A DNA stretch of 64,000 nucleotides. Source: Sacculina carcini (Eukaryota; Arthropoda; Thecostraca; Sacculinidae). Each line of letters opens with the position of its first letter. Position 1 is the first letter of the stretch. Shown one piece after another: positions 53,357 through 64,000 of this stretch. Made by a program: the position numbers and the translations under genes. The stretch is from NCBI GenBank assembly GCA_916048095.2, contig OU696583.1, positions 4,544,750 through 4,608,749 on the forward strand, read 5' to 3'. Under the pieces are notes generated by a model. The model saw only the letters and a list, made by a program, of their open reading frames with translations, ran no database searches and was not told the origin of the DNA.

Positions 53357-53625
53357 ATACACCTCGCACATATAGGGGCCTGTGTGCAGGTCCAAACTGA
53401 TGATGCAAGATCAAAGAGGCGCCAGTGAGCCATTTCCGAAAATGGAGTTCTTTGGAAATGGAGTTTTTACAGTTTCACAGTCTCACAGTTTCACAATTAC
53501 AGTTGTTCCAACTGATATTACAATTGTCCCAGCTTAAATTTCCGTTATTCAATGACTTATATAATCAAATTTATTTCACAGTTGTCTTATTGTGAGAATA
53601 TTCTTAAAATAAAACAAAGTTAGAG

Positions 53626-53750
53626 GTGCTAAAGTAAAGTTAGGTGTAGGTGCTAAAGTAAGGTGCTAAATTAAAGTTAGGTGTAGGTGCTAAAGTAAGG
53701 TGCTAAAGTAAAGTTAGGTGTAGGCGCTAAAGTAAGGTGCTAAAGCAAAG
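53626..53750. repeat. minisatellite of GGTGCTAAAGTAA and GTTAGGTGTA units
   Basis: About three higher-order units of roughly 37-40 bp, each combining GGTGCTAAAGTAA and AGTTAGGTGTA. Located just before copy 3 of the TAGGGCTGTC element. Confidence 0.85.
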
Positions 53751-53905
53751 TTATATGTGAATAAGTTTTTGTGAGCCACAAATTGTCATTGTGAGGCAAG
53801 GAAGCACCAATATGAGATAATGCGAAAGTGATAGGGCAACGACGGTGACAGTCAAATGACGGTCGAGGACGGTCGGAGAAATGCGGTATCTCGATGAGTG
53901 ATCAT

Positions 53906-55248
53906 TAGGGCTGTCAAAAGTGAATAAAGTTACTTTTTCACCTAAAGGTCACTTTTGCATAAGCTACCTGAAAGTGCATGAAAAAGTTGTGTACGATAAT
54001 TATTAAAAAAGTTATTAGGTTAACAAAAGTTACTTTTTCATCGTTAGGTTACTTTTTTTGCTTTTAGGTTACTTTTTTATCGTCAGGTTACCTTTTGTTA
54101 TTTGTCTTATTATTAGGTAAGTTTACCACGAAGTTCGGTGACTTTTTGCAGATAAGAGGCACAAAAACGGTATATATGAGGATAAAATAGGAAAAGAGAT
54201 AGAATATTAGGTCTGAAGATCAAGAAATGTCAAAGTTTCTGCTGTTAGGATTTAGCAATTGATATTCACCTTCATATTTGTGCTACTCGATATTTATACG
54301 TTTTTGGGTACGCAGGATAGCGCCATTCCGTTTTAGGAAATGCCCACGAACCGGAGGGTGTCGTGAGATGTTTGGAGCGTGGTATAGTACGATGTGTGAG
54401 CTCTCTATACCAGATAATGCACTGTAGCACTTGACAGTACGTATTTACTTGAACAGGAATTAGCACGTGATTTTCAGTGCGTGATATAGCGTCATTTTCC
54501 CACGTTTGACATTGATAAGTATTGAAGAGTGAGCACAGGGTGCTACATTTGGGAGGACGGGGGGCATTCACACATGCAGTGTTTACGCCAATACAAGCTG
54601 TAGTACGTGCTATTTGATAAAAAAGTTCCATTGAAACAATATAAAGAACATTATTGCGACCATTACTGAAATATTTACATTTGCAGTTAGTGTATTTCAC
54701 CTTTGTATTAGCTATCCACTTTTAAATTACATTTTGCTGGTTATGCTCCTTTTTGCGATGTTAGCCAAACAATATTAAGTCACTTTTGGTGGTTTGTTGT
54801 AAAAATGGTACCAGATCGGAGAGAGGGTGGAAAAAATAGTACCAGCTCGGAAAGAGGGTAGAAAAGAAGGACTGGTGTATTTTCTTCCTTCAGAACTGCA
54901 AACATAAATTGACCTTTTTTGAAGGTTATTTTTGCGAAGATTAGGTTATTTTTAGCTTACCTTTTCATAGGTTATTAGGTTTCTTTTTATTTTCACAAAC
55001 AGACAACAAACAAACCGTGTATTTCATATAGCACACTAATCAGCAAAGGCGTGATACACATGTGATAAAACGATACAAAAGTGATAATAACATTAAACTC
55101 ATAGGTTATTTTAGGTTACTTTTTTAAGTTACTTTTTCTCGATAATGAAGTTACTTTTTTCTGTTTTTAGGTTACTTTTTTAGGTTACTTTTTCTCGAAA
55201 ATAAAGTTACTTTTTTCTGTTTTTTAGGTTACTTTTTTGACAGCCCTA
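53906..55248 (-). mobile_element. TAGGGCTGTC inverted-repeat element, copy 3
   Basis: 1,343 bp with ends TAGGGCTGTCAAAAGTGAA and TTTTTTGACAGCCCTA. Exact 8-bp duplication GTGATCAT (53898-53905 and 55249-55256), which fits the hAT target preference nTnnnnAn. The middle 67-codon frame is broken in this copy. Confidence 0.92.
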
Positions 55249-55413
55249 GTGATCATCAAGAGATGAGAAAATGCTCACGCCGACATTGCAAACATACGCA
55301 GAAAGCTCCGGTATTGCAATGATATGATATGATAATTATACAGTATGATATTGGCACTTGTGCGTGTGCTGTCTGACCAGTTGGTGATTAAATTAGTTAT
55401 TGATACTATTCAG

Positions 55414-55752
55414 TTAAAGGTTAAAGGTTAAATGCCTAAGTGATAGCTGCTACACGGTAAGAAGTCGAAGCTTATGAACACACAGGTGTGCCCCGTGCAG
55501 CTCGCTACCACCGCAGAGCCGATCCTCTCCACGCTATGGCGCCACATGGACGTAAGACGTATTAGAGAGAGCCGCCTCCCCAGAATGAATCACACAACAC
55601 ATGACTGACATCTGGTGCCATCATTTACTGCTGGGTGGACAAGGGCTGTTGGATGATTGAATTCACCCAATGAAATTCTGATCCGCCGGGATTCGAACCA
55701 TGGTCCTCCCGCTTGTGAGGTGGGTCTGCTAACCACTACACCACGGAGTCCA
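55414..55752 (-). mobile_element. tRNA-derived SINE, full-length copy
   Basis: Minus strand, head GGACTCCGTGGTGTAGTGG with A box TGGTTAGCAG and B box GGTTCGAATCC, body as in the 40.1 kb copy, and a tail of TTTAACCTTTAACC. Anticodon loop CTCACAA. A second partial GGACTCCGGGTG lies just upstream. Confidence 0.85.
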
Positions 55753-56149
55753 CCCGGAGTCCAGTGACATTTATCGATTGTCACAAAATGCAAGAAGATA
55801 GATGACTTGTCCACTTCTTTAACGACTGCCTACACAAACTCCAGTGTTATTCGTGTTGCGGCTACCCTTGGCTATAGATGCGTACAAAAATATATTAACT
55901 GCCGATACGCTGTTTTCAGATTAACACGTAGTGTTTTTGCATTACATTTTAAATTTTGACATTCTATAAGGGTATCAAGTATTGTTTTCCTATCATGACG
56001 GCTAATCCTGTTGTGCTTGATTTGTTCTCTCAATCAAAATTATCCACTGCTACACAATTCCAGGCTAAACACTGTAATGCAGTGCTCTAACACATTGCTG
56101 CTTCTCACTACAACAAGTATTTAGATCATGGGAGTGTGTCAGTATATGC

Positions 56150-56152
<3 letters not shown>

Positions 56153-56229
<77 letters not shown>
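56153..56229. repeat. (TA)n microsatellite
   Basis: About 38 uninterrupted TA units. Confidence 0.97.
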
Positions 56230-56232
<3 letters not shown>

Positions 56233-57198
56233 TGCGTGTATGAATGTGTATATATTTATGTAATATTATACAAGTATTCACACTGTGGTAACTTTTGAAT
56301 GCAGCCACGTTATTAGCACCACTACACAGCATGGTGTAGCATAGCATGGCGCAGCATGGCGCAGATCAAAATCTCCACAACACCATGATAAGCGAAGCTT
56401 TTGTGTGGTTTGATGTATACAGTTGAATTTAATTTATTTAACCATTATTCTGATGGAATTAACGCTCATATTTTCATGTAAAATAAAAAAACATAATACA
56501 TATATAAATTCAAAATGTGCAATATGAAATAGAAAACAAATTACGAAACAGCAAAATTGTGGCCTTAGTTAGGACAACTGTAAGGTCAGTTGGGACAAAT
56601 TTGATTTCAGTCGGGACAAATGAAATTGTTGAAGGTATGTATTTCAAGGAGCTCGACCTCGTATTGCGACGCTGTTAGAGCGAATGCAACAGTTTGTTGA
56701 AGCAGCGCGTATGATGCTTCGATCGTAGAATTGAATAACCGTGACCTGATGGAATGACCATGAAGTATGGAGTGACAAAAATGGTATATTTCGACAACGT
56801 GTTTTAATTAATAATAGATGTGTTTTTTATATCAGGGAACGACACCTCAGCCAGCAACACAAAAAACGACTTAAAAAAGTAACGACATATAAACTACATT
56901 TATCTAAATGATGATATTCGAAATAATCAAGTGTATAAAACAAATAAAATTATTAGGATATTTTTCCGGCTTAAGCGAAAACGACTTTTATATCGTTTTC
57001 ATCATGCCTCTCATGGTGTCCCACAATCCAATTATTTGCAACAATTATAAGTTAATAGAAATTCATAGCGAGAAAATCCATTAATAATGGACATATCCCA
57101 TGTATGACTGATGCAGTGTGCGACATTTTCACCAACAACGACAATGTTAGACGACAATGACAATGTTAATGATTTTTTTATATTTGAAAGCTTGTAAC

Positions 57199-57289
<91 letters not shown>

Positions 57290-57304
57290 AGGCACACACA
57301 CACA
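57199..57304. repeat. (CA)n array at the 5' junction of LINE copy B
   Basis: About 43 CA units, then GACACAGGCACACACACAC before LINE sequence. Confidence 0.96.
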
Positions 57305-58740
57305 AGTGTGGTAAGGTGCCAAAGATTTGGAAGCAAGTGCAAATAGTACCCATACACAAAGGAGCATGCAGTGAAGATCCAGGCAACTACAGACCAGTGT
57401 CCTTAACAAGTATTGTATGCAAATTATGTGAAAAAAGTATCAAAGATGTCTGGACAAATCAGCTCGACAGGAATGGACTTATAGCTGATGAACAGCATGG
57501 ATTTAGAAAACAAATGTCATGTGCAACTAATCTGCTGGATTTTATACGAGGCTCGTTGATGAGACTCAAGAGAGAGACGGCTGGGCTCACTGTGTATATT
57601 TAGACTTGAAAAAGGCATTTGGCAAGGTTCCGCACAAAAGATTGATATGAAAATTGCGACATCATGGAGGAGTGCAGGGCAAATTGTTAGAATGGATGAA
57701 AGATTACCTACAAAGAAGACAAATGTGTACTCTTATTCATGGCAAAAGTCTGAATGGTTGAGCGTGAAAAGCAGAGTACCCCAGGGCTCGGTACTAGGAC
57801 CAATTATGTTCATCATATACGTGAATGACATGGTTGATAGTGTGAGCAACTACGCGAGCATGTTTGCTGATGACGTCAAGATTATGAGGATAATTGAGAA
57901 TGACAGCAGTTGTACAGCACTCCAAAGCGATTTAGATATAGTTTATAAATGGAGTCAGTGCTGGAACATTGAGTTTGGTATCGAGAAATGTAAAGTGATG
58001 GAAGCTGGAAAAAGGAGAAATAGGCCGTGTGGAAAATACAAAATGGGAGAAAAAATACTGCAGAATGTGACAGAAGAAAAGGAGTTGGGAGTAACAATGA
58101 GCGACACTTTATCACTGCAGGCACATATTCACAAAATCACAGCATCTGCACTCAGACTAGTAAAAAACATATATACTGCGTTTCGATATATGGATGAGGA
58201 TATGTTGAAGAGGCTGATCACGACAATGACTCAACCAAGACTGGAATATGCGGCAGTGGTATGGGACCCGTCTTTGAGGAAGCATATCGACAAACTCGAG
58301 AGGATTCAGAGAGCAGCAACGAAAATCGCACCACGTTTGAGAGGTTTAGAATATGCAGATAGGTTGAACAAACTAGCACTGACCACGCTCGAAAAGATAA
58401 GACAGAGAGGGGATTTAATACACATTTTCAAATACATGAGAGGATTTCAAAAAAACGGATCGGAAAGGATGGATTGTTTGGAATGAAAGAGATCAAAGGG
58501 GACATGGTATGGAATTGAAAAAAACAAGATGCCGACAGAAGATCAAACAGGACAGTTTTCCTTATAGGAGCGTAGAAAAGTGGAATAGTTTAGACAGCGA
58601 AACAGTAAAAACGAGAACAATTCGATCGTTCAAGGATAACCTAGATAAATCATGATTTGGAGACGGGAGAGCTCGAACGCAAGCTCATATCCCGTAATGC
58701 ACAAATAGGTGAGCACAAATAGGTGAGCACAAATAGGTGA
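57303..58740 (+). mobile_element. LINE family 1, copy B (RT part, 5' truncated at (CA)n)
   Basis: The same family as the 24.5 kb copy but better preserved. The coding frame begins where an 87-bp (CA)n run ends. It carries YRPVSLTSIVCKLCEKSIKD, DEQHGFRKQMSCATN, then after a stop and frameshift (about 57.60-57.75 kb) VPQGSVLGPIMFIIYVNDMV and an intact FADDVKIM catalytic motif, followed by a 200-residue thumb/connector region ending near 58486. A further frameshift precedes the last codons. The 3' end has three tandem copies of AAATAGGTGAGCAC leading into (CA)n and then (TA)n. 5' truncated, no endonuclease, so not autonomous. Confidence 0.88.
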
Positions 58741-58749
58741 GCACACACG

Positions 58750-58838
<89 letters not shown>
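58739..58838. repeat. (CA)n followed by (TA)n at the 3' end of LINE copy B
   Basis: CA 58741-58768 then TA 58769-58837, leading into the satellite array. Confidence 0.96.
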
Positions 58839-58841
<3 letters not shown>

Positions 58842-58845
58842 CTAG

Positions 58846-60560
58846 CATTAAAACCCGCCCGTTGTGCGAAGGAATTCATAAAATGGAATTACTATTGATA
58901 AAAATTCATATTCATAAAAAAATTTCCAAATTAAAAAAGAAGATGAAAACTCTTACTCAATAGAAAAGTCCAAGTGTGAATATTTTTATTTTTATTTTGA
59001 CATAATATTTTCCTCAACCCGCCTCATATATAAACCCACCCATTGTGCGGAATAATTCGGAACACAAACACGTAACAAACAATGAAAATTCTAGCATTTA
59101 AACCCGCCCGTCGTGCGAAACAGTTCATACTATAAAATTTGTATTCAATTCATAAGAGAAAAGGAATATGAATTAAAAAAGACTGGAGTAAACCCAAAAA
59201 AAGTCTAAATTTCTATATTTTTATATTTATTTTCACAAAATAGTTTGTCTAAACCACCTCATATTTATACATGCCCGTCGTGCTGAATAATTCAGAACTC
59301 AGACACGAAACAATGAAAAATGACTACACTGTTTCATCATAATGTTTCAAAAATATTTTTATAACTTAACATCACCGTCTAGCATTGAAACCCGCCAGTT
59401 TTGCGGAGCAATTCATAAAGTGAAATTCATATTTAATTCATAAACATATTGCAAATTCAAAAAAACCCAGATATACTCATTAAAATCTTACTCAATTGAA
59501 AAGTCTAAACTTAATTATTTTTATTTTTATTTTGACAATCTATTTTCCTTTACCCCGCCTCATATTGAAGCCCGCCCGTCGTGCTCAACAATTCATGAAA
59601 TAAAATGCATATTCAATCCATAGAATAAACTGTATAAAAATTATAAAGCAAAAACTTAAACCTGTAAATACGTTCACCAATAAAAACTTAAACCTGTAAA
59701 TACGTTCACCAATAAAAACTCTAAATGTGAATATTTTTATTTTTATTTTGACATAATATTTTCCCTCAACCCGCCTCATATTTAAACCTACCCGTCGTGC
59801 GGAATAATTCAGAACACTAACACGTACAAAACAATGAAAATTCTAGCATGTAAACCCGCCCGTCGTGCGAAACAGTTCATACTATCAAATTTGTATTCGA
59901 TTCATATGAAAAAATAAATATGAATTAATAAAGAAAAGAGTTAACCCAAAAAAATCCTATCTAAACCTGCCCGTCGTGCTGAATAATTCAGAACTCTGAC
60001 ACAAAACAATGAAAAATGACAAATTTTGTTATCATAATGTTTTCAAAATATATTTATAACTCAGCATCACCATCTAGCATTAAAACCCGCCCTTTGTGCA
60101 GAACAATAAATAAAGTAAAATGAATATTGAATTAACAAAAAATGATTAGAAATAAAAAAATAAAAAGTAAACCCATAAAAAGTCTAAGTGTGAATGTTTT
60201 TATTTTAGATGTGGCAAAATATTTTCCCTCGAACTGCCTTGTATTTAAACTCGCCCGTCGTGCGGAACTATAAATAGAATATAATGAATCAAAAAGCAAA
60301 AAGCTTATCCAAGTGTAACACTATCAAAACAATGAAACTTTCTGTCATCTCTATAATTCCAGATTTATGCGTCCGCTAAAACAGCATATTCATATAGTTG
60401 GCATTGCATGATATCACAACCCATATCCTTATGCAACTTAAGCTTATGCAACTTGAAATTAAACCAATTGAATTATACAGTAAAATTCAGTAGCTAACTT
60501 TGTTCCCACTAGTATTGTACCCGCCCGTCGGGCGGAACAATTCATGTGTAAATATTGAGG
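58846..60560. repeat. satellite-like array with a CCCGCCCGTCGTGCGG core
   Basis: Twelve occurrences of a core close to TTAAACCCGCCCGTCGTGCGG, each followed by AAxAATTCAxAA-type AT-rich sequence. They lie at about 58850, 59030, 59100, 59265, 59385, 59570, 59785, 59850, 59965, 60085, 60250 and 60520. A larger period of about 750 bp is visible (59017 to 59768 and 59102 to 59853 match closely). The array starts directly after a (TA)n run. No coding capacity and no family known to me. Confidence 0.85.
59648..59713. repeat. 32-bp tandem duplication within the satellite region
   Basis: AAACTTAAACCTGTAAATAC followed by GTTCACCAAT occurs twice without mismatch. Confidence 0.9.
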
Positions 60561-60691
60561 ACAATAAAGCCTTTCTATTCAGTATAGTGTAGCATTAATT
60601 AAACTGTACCCAATAAAACCACACCATCCATGCTTGGAGCTAATATGATGCATTCTTAATTGTGATTGGGCTTCAGTGAAATTTAATCGGT

Positions 60692-61239
60692 GTATATTCC
60701 TGTGTAATCGCAAGTGCGCATAATAGCTGTCAAATTGGTAATATGTGCTTTTGACTTTACACCGCCGTAACTTCCTTCAGATACACTTTGGAAAATTACA
60801 AATTATACCTTATTGTAGAAAACAAGATTTCTAGCACGATGGTATAATATATTTTAATGTGTAACAAATAGTTACTGAGAAATAGTAGAGAAATGAATTA
60901 ATTTTAGTCGCCCGGTGTTCAAGTGTAATTTTGGATGTATTTGAGAATTTTGCCAATTTTACACGTTTTTTATATCATTTGTGGGTATAAATTATAGCTT
61001 ATCTTGTAGAACACAAAACTATCTACACAGTAGTATATTCCTGTGTAATCGCAAGTGCGCATAATAGCTGTCAAATGGGCAATATGTCCTCTTGACTTTA
61101 CACCGCCGTAACTTCCTTCAGATACACTTTGGAAAATTACAAATTATACCATTTGTAGAAAACAAGATTTCTAGCACGATAGTATATTTTATTTTTATGT
61201 GTAAAAAATAATTACTGACAAATAGTATAAAAATGAATT
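60692..61239. repeat. direct repeat of about 208 bp, period 341 bp
   Basis: 60692-60899 and 61033-61239 are near-identical, both starting GTATATTCCTGTGTAATCGC and including TTTACACCGCCGTAACTTCC. The spacer (60900-61032) contains a weaker half-copy (GTGGGTATAAATTATAGCTT), so the original unit was probably about 170 bp. Confidence 0.88.
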
Positions 61240-61324
61240 GAAATGAATATATACACATATACTGTGCTAAAATTATATTAGAAAAAAAAAATTTCTTTGT
61301 TTTACCCAAAAAAAATTATTCAGT

Positions 61325-61690
61325 TACAAAGTTAATGGTGAGCAGGAATATTCTAATTTTCCCAAATATCCACAGATATTTGACACTAGTGACAGTATAT
61401 AAAAGCTTGGAAAATAATGAAATTTTCAAACCATACGATAGTGTCATTAACACGAGGAGACAAGGAACAAATCTACTGTGTCCTGGATACAGAACCACAT
61501 TGTTTAAACATAGTGTGATATGCTTAGGTCCAAAGTTGTTCAGCGAACTTCCTGTAGAATTGAAAACTCTTCTGAGAACGTCAAATATACGCTATTTCAA
61601 AAGCAAACTGAAACAATACATCATTCACTCACAAAAAACAACTGTATGAATGTAATACCAGTGTTCTGGCTTCTCATACCGGTGGATGAA
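61325..61690 (+). mobile_element. LINE 3' fragment (C-terminal RT connector)
   Basis: About 104 open codons including NTRRQGTNLLCPGYRTTLFK, then CLGPKLFSELPVELK and RYFKSKLKQYI, the typical C-terminal end of CR1/jockey-type RT proteins, closing at 61647. The catalytic part is absent, and no target duplication is evident. Confidence 0.6.
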
Positions 61691-62077
61691 CGAAAGTACG
61701 TAATATATGTTGCTTTCAAGTGTTCATGTTCATATGCTGCTTCAAGGATCATATTTGTTTCTCATAGTTGTTTCACATGTTTATCTTTACGAATGTCATA
61801 ATATTTCAAATGCTACATTCAAGTGTCAAGCGTCTATTATAATAGAATAATTATTCTTGACTAGCTTCTCTCCACATTTATGTCCTTTTGTTTTCTGTTA
61901 TCTTCTCTTTTCTGTATTACATCAACTTGTTAGTATAACCTATACACTCACTTAACAACCTATGTATCTGACCCGCATGTTCATCGGAAAGCTCTATGAG
62001 CTTGATGAAGTCTTGGCATGTTTTTTATCGTTGTGATATTTGTGTGCGCATGTGTACTTTCATGTCAATACATTTAC

Positions 62078-62215
<138 letters not shown>

Positions 62216-62563
62216 CTGTAACTTGCTTGCAACGCTCAATGCTGATTTCAAACTAAATGGTCCGTAGTCTGTGAGGAATGGAGGAAATGGAGGAATTGCC
62301 AAATAGTGAAAGAAATGTCGAGCACAAGAAAAATATGTGCATATATCAATCCAAATTCGATTACTTTCGTTTCTAGTGACTTCCTGGTATTAAATTTGGT
62401 AAAACAACTGAATTTATAGTATTTCTCAGTTGTGGAAAATGAAGATTCGCTTCATTATCAAGTGGAGAATCAGAGAAAAAAGCTTGCCGAACAATGGTCT
62501 CAACCATGTTGATGTGAAATGTGTGTGAGAATGGACTGGGCACGCGCGGTGACGGCCACTCAC

Positions 62564-62757
62564 CTTGTTCAGCAGCATGGCGCTGACGGAGCAGATGGGC
62601 TGAATGCCGGCAAACAGTAGACGATGCTGTTCTCCGCTGATCGAGCTGAGCTTCTTCAGCGGCTTGCCGTATACATCCTCGACAGCCTTGATCGACGTCA
62701 GATACAGCTTCTCTTCATGCAACAACTGCTCGGTCAAGCGGTACCTGATGTCGTCCA
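62564..62757 (-). CDS. RhoGEF (ECT2/Pebble-like) exon, start of DH domain
   Basis: Internal exon of a Dbl-family guanine-nucleotide exchange factor, which activates Rho GTPases. Read on the minus strand, it follows the acceptor TATGTGGTAG and ends at a consensus donor, AACAAG|GTGAGT. The exon is 194 nt: two bases completing a codon, then 64 codons, ending in phase 0. It begins DDIRYRLTEQLLHEEKLYL, the first helix of a DH domain; the acidic-X-X-Tyr pattern (EEKLY) matches conserved region 1, which contacts the GTPase. It continues with KPLKKLSSISGEQHRLLF and ends MLLNK. Spacing resembles the start of the ECT2 DH domain. The next exon (34611-34680) starts in phase 2, so one small exon is missing in between. 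The upstream acceptor is weak because a (CA)n array fills the polypyrimidine position. RhoGEF assignment is good; ECT2 rests on the whole exon set. Confidence 0.72.
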
Positions 62758-62937
62758 CTACCACATACACACACACACACACACATATGCATACACATGC
62801 AAGAGCTTGATAGGGATAATTGTTATATTTTGGCCACTTCCAGTACATAGTGCCACAGCATGGTGGTAATAATGCTTGATTTCTTGCCATGCTCCTTGAT
62901 TCGTCTGTATTCAATAATCACCAGTGAGATAATTCAG

Positions 62938-63212
62938 GCAGGATTCATGGTAAAGAATTGAAAAACACTAGATGTTAAAGGGATGCTAAGAAGTATAGTT
63001 TCCCATTTTCCCATGTGTTCATGCCTGGATTCATTCAGAAAATGGTATTATAGGAGCTAACAACATAGGAAAGTTTAAGGAAAGACTGGAGAGTGTGAAA
63101 CACTGGGAATATGAAGAAAGAGAGGCTAGATGTTTGATTGAAGGCAGGTCACCACGAGCACAGCTCAACTCTTGGGGTACACAAATAGCTGAGTACAAAT
63201 AGGTGAGTACAC
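62938..63212 (+). mobile_element. LINE family 1, copy C (3' end only)
   Basis: About 275 bp matching the 3' end of copies A and B: a degraded AAGTATAGTTTCCC...ATTATAGGAGC block (compare AGTACAGTTTCCGGTTTAGGAGC in A and GACAGTTTTCCTTATAGGAGC in B), then CGAGCACAGCTCAACTC, and the tail AGCTGAGTACAAATAGGTGAGTACACAAACACAC. It lies just 5' of the first DH exon. Confidence 0.75.
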
Positions 63213-63304
63213 AAACACACATATATGAATACAAATTTAGAAAGGCATATATTGCATGGAATTTTGATTATGTATAACAAGTGTGCCCCTGTTTAAGTGT
63301 ATGC

Positions 63305-63307
<3 letters not shown>

Positions 63308-63393
<86 letters not shown>

Positions 63394-63404
63394 AGTGTGT
63401 GTGT
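63308..63404. repeat. (TA)n followed by (TG)n
   Basis: TA 63308-63383 then TG-rich to 63404. Another (CA)n run begins at 63978 and reaches the window edge. Confidence 0.95.
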
Positions 63405-64000
63405 GCGCATGTCTGTGCACGAAAGTGGACGTTATTGAGGAAATAAAGACAATTGTACAGAATACGATGCAATTGAAGCAAAGGTCAGGTGATGGTGTAT
63501 AATGTACTCAATTCAGGAATAGTTTAAACACACATACACACACACACATCAATCATGATATATGGAGACGTTTATCGAGGCATATCGCTGTGTTTCACAT
63601 CAATCAGCCATACAGATCAGGAACAGTAGATGGTGAATATTTTCCAGGAATGACATGACACGAACTGGTGTATAATTTCCAACGAGTGCATCTTCTACGT
63701 CTGAGTGAATTTATCACTAGCCTTCAGCGCGCAAGAAGCAGAAAATCTTCGCGTAATACAAGCTGGGCGTCTGACAATTTTGCATCCTCAATTAGCACTT
63801 CTGTTTTGTTCTTTCTGTGAATGTGTATGCGTGAATGCATGTATGTATGTATGTATGCGTGTGTGCGTGTTCACTATTGCTGATAGCGAGTGGGCGACAC
63901 AGTGACTGCACTAACAGAAAATACAAAAACTATGCTGTTGCGCCAAATCACTCCATTATGGTCACCAGATATACCACTCACACACACACACACACACACA

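Larger units (their letters stand above)
62758..64000 (-). other. upstream intron of the RhoGEF gene, open at the window edge
   Basis: Begins at the acceptor of the first recognised DH exon and runs off the window. It holds a LINE 3' end (62938-63212), a (TA)n(TG)n array and a (CA)n array at the edge. The N-terminal BRCT-coding exons expected for an ECT2 gene would lie further right. Confidence 0.5.

Overview
This is eukaryotic, non-coding-rich DNA. It most resembles the genome of a malacostracan (decapod-type) crustacean. That identification is an inference from the repeats: very dense (CA)n/(GT)n and (TA)n microsatellites, LINE reverse transcriptases whose 3' tails carry tandem AGGTGAGTACA units and whose 5' reading frame (KLNDY..., NVWIK) I associate with decapod LINEs, a tRNA-derived SINE, and many hAT-type miniature transposons. 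There are no operons, bacterial genes or CRISPR arrays.

The only host gene I can defend is on the minus strand. Three exons with good splice sites (62757-62564, 34680-34611, 29545-29443) encode consecutive parts of a Dbl-homology (DH) RhoGEF domain. The phases of the 34.6 kb and 29.5 kb exons fit exactly. A possible PH-domain exon lies near 18787-18699. A terminal exon at 10058-9613 is followed by a stop codon and an AATAAA signal. The motif FKTPARMRQRR in the terminal exon and the layout of the DH exons point to ECT2/Pebble, the cytokinesis GEF for RhoA. The 5' exons (BRCT region) would lie beyond the right edge, and at least three internal exons were not found. About 53 kb of the window is therefore the 3' half of one gene with introns of roughly 5 to 28 kb.

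The rest is intron or 3' flank filled with mobile elements. From left to right: a 22-bp minisatellite (156-301); a 1.27 kb inverted-repeat element starting TAGGGCTGTCAAAA (5029-6301, with further copies at 36815-38253 and 53906-55248); hAT MITEs at 15635 and 16651; paired 12-bp minisatellites near 21.1 and 22.7 kb; a decayed LINE at 24.5-27.0 kb; a hAT element with a dead transposase at 27.2-28.9 kb; a complete but inactive Tc1/mariner element with foldback-like arms at 30.1-32.8 kb; nested hAT/MITE/SINE insertions at 39.5-40.5 kb; an 845-bp hAT with perfect 8-bp target duplication at 42.8-43.6 kb; a broken LINE with an inserted MITE at 43.8-45.3 kb; a minus-strand LINE split by a 1,537-bp TRIM-like LTR element at 46.3-48.9 kb; a LINE with an intact reverse transcriptase at 51.2-53.4 kb; another LINE at 57.3-58.7 kb; and an unusual satellite with a repeated CCCGCCCGTCGTGCGG core at 58.8-60.6 kb.

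The most interesting pattern is that several LINE copies begin, and those of one family also end, flush with (CA)n arrays. This suggests insertion into, or seeding of, microsatellites. The other leads are the TRIM element, the TAGGGCTGTC family with unequal target duplications, and the satellite.
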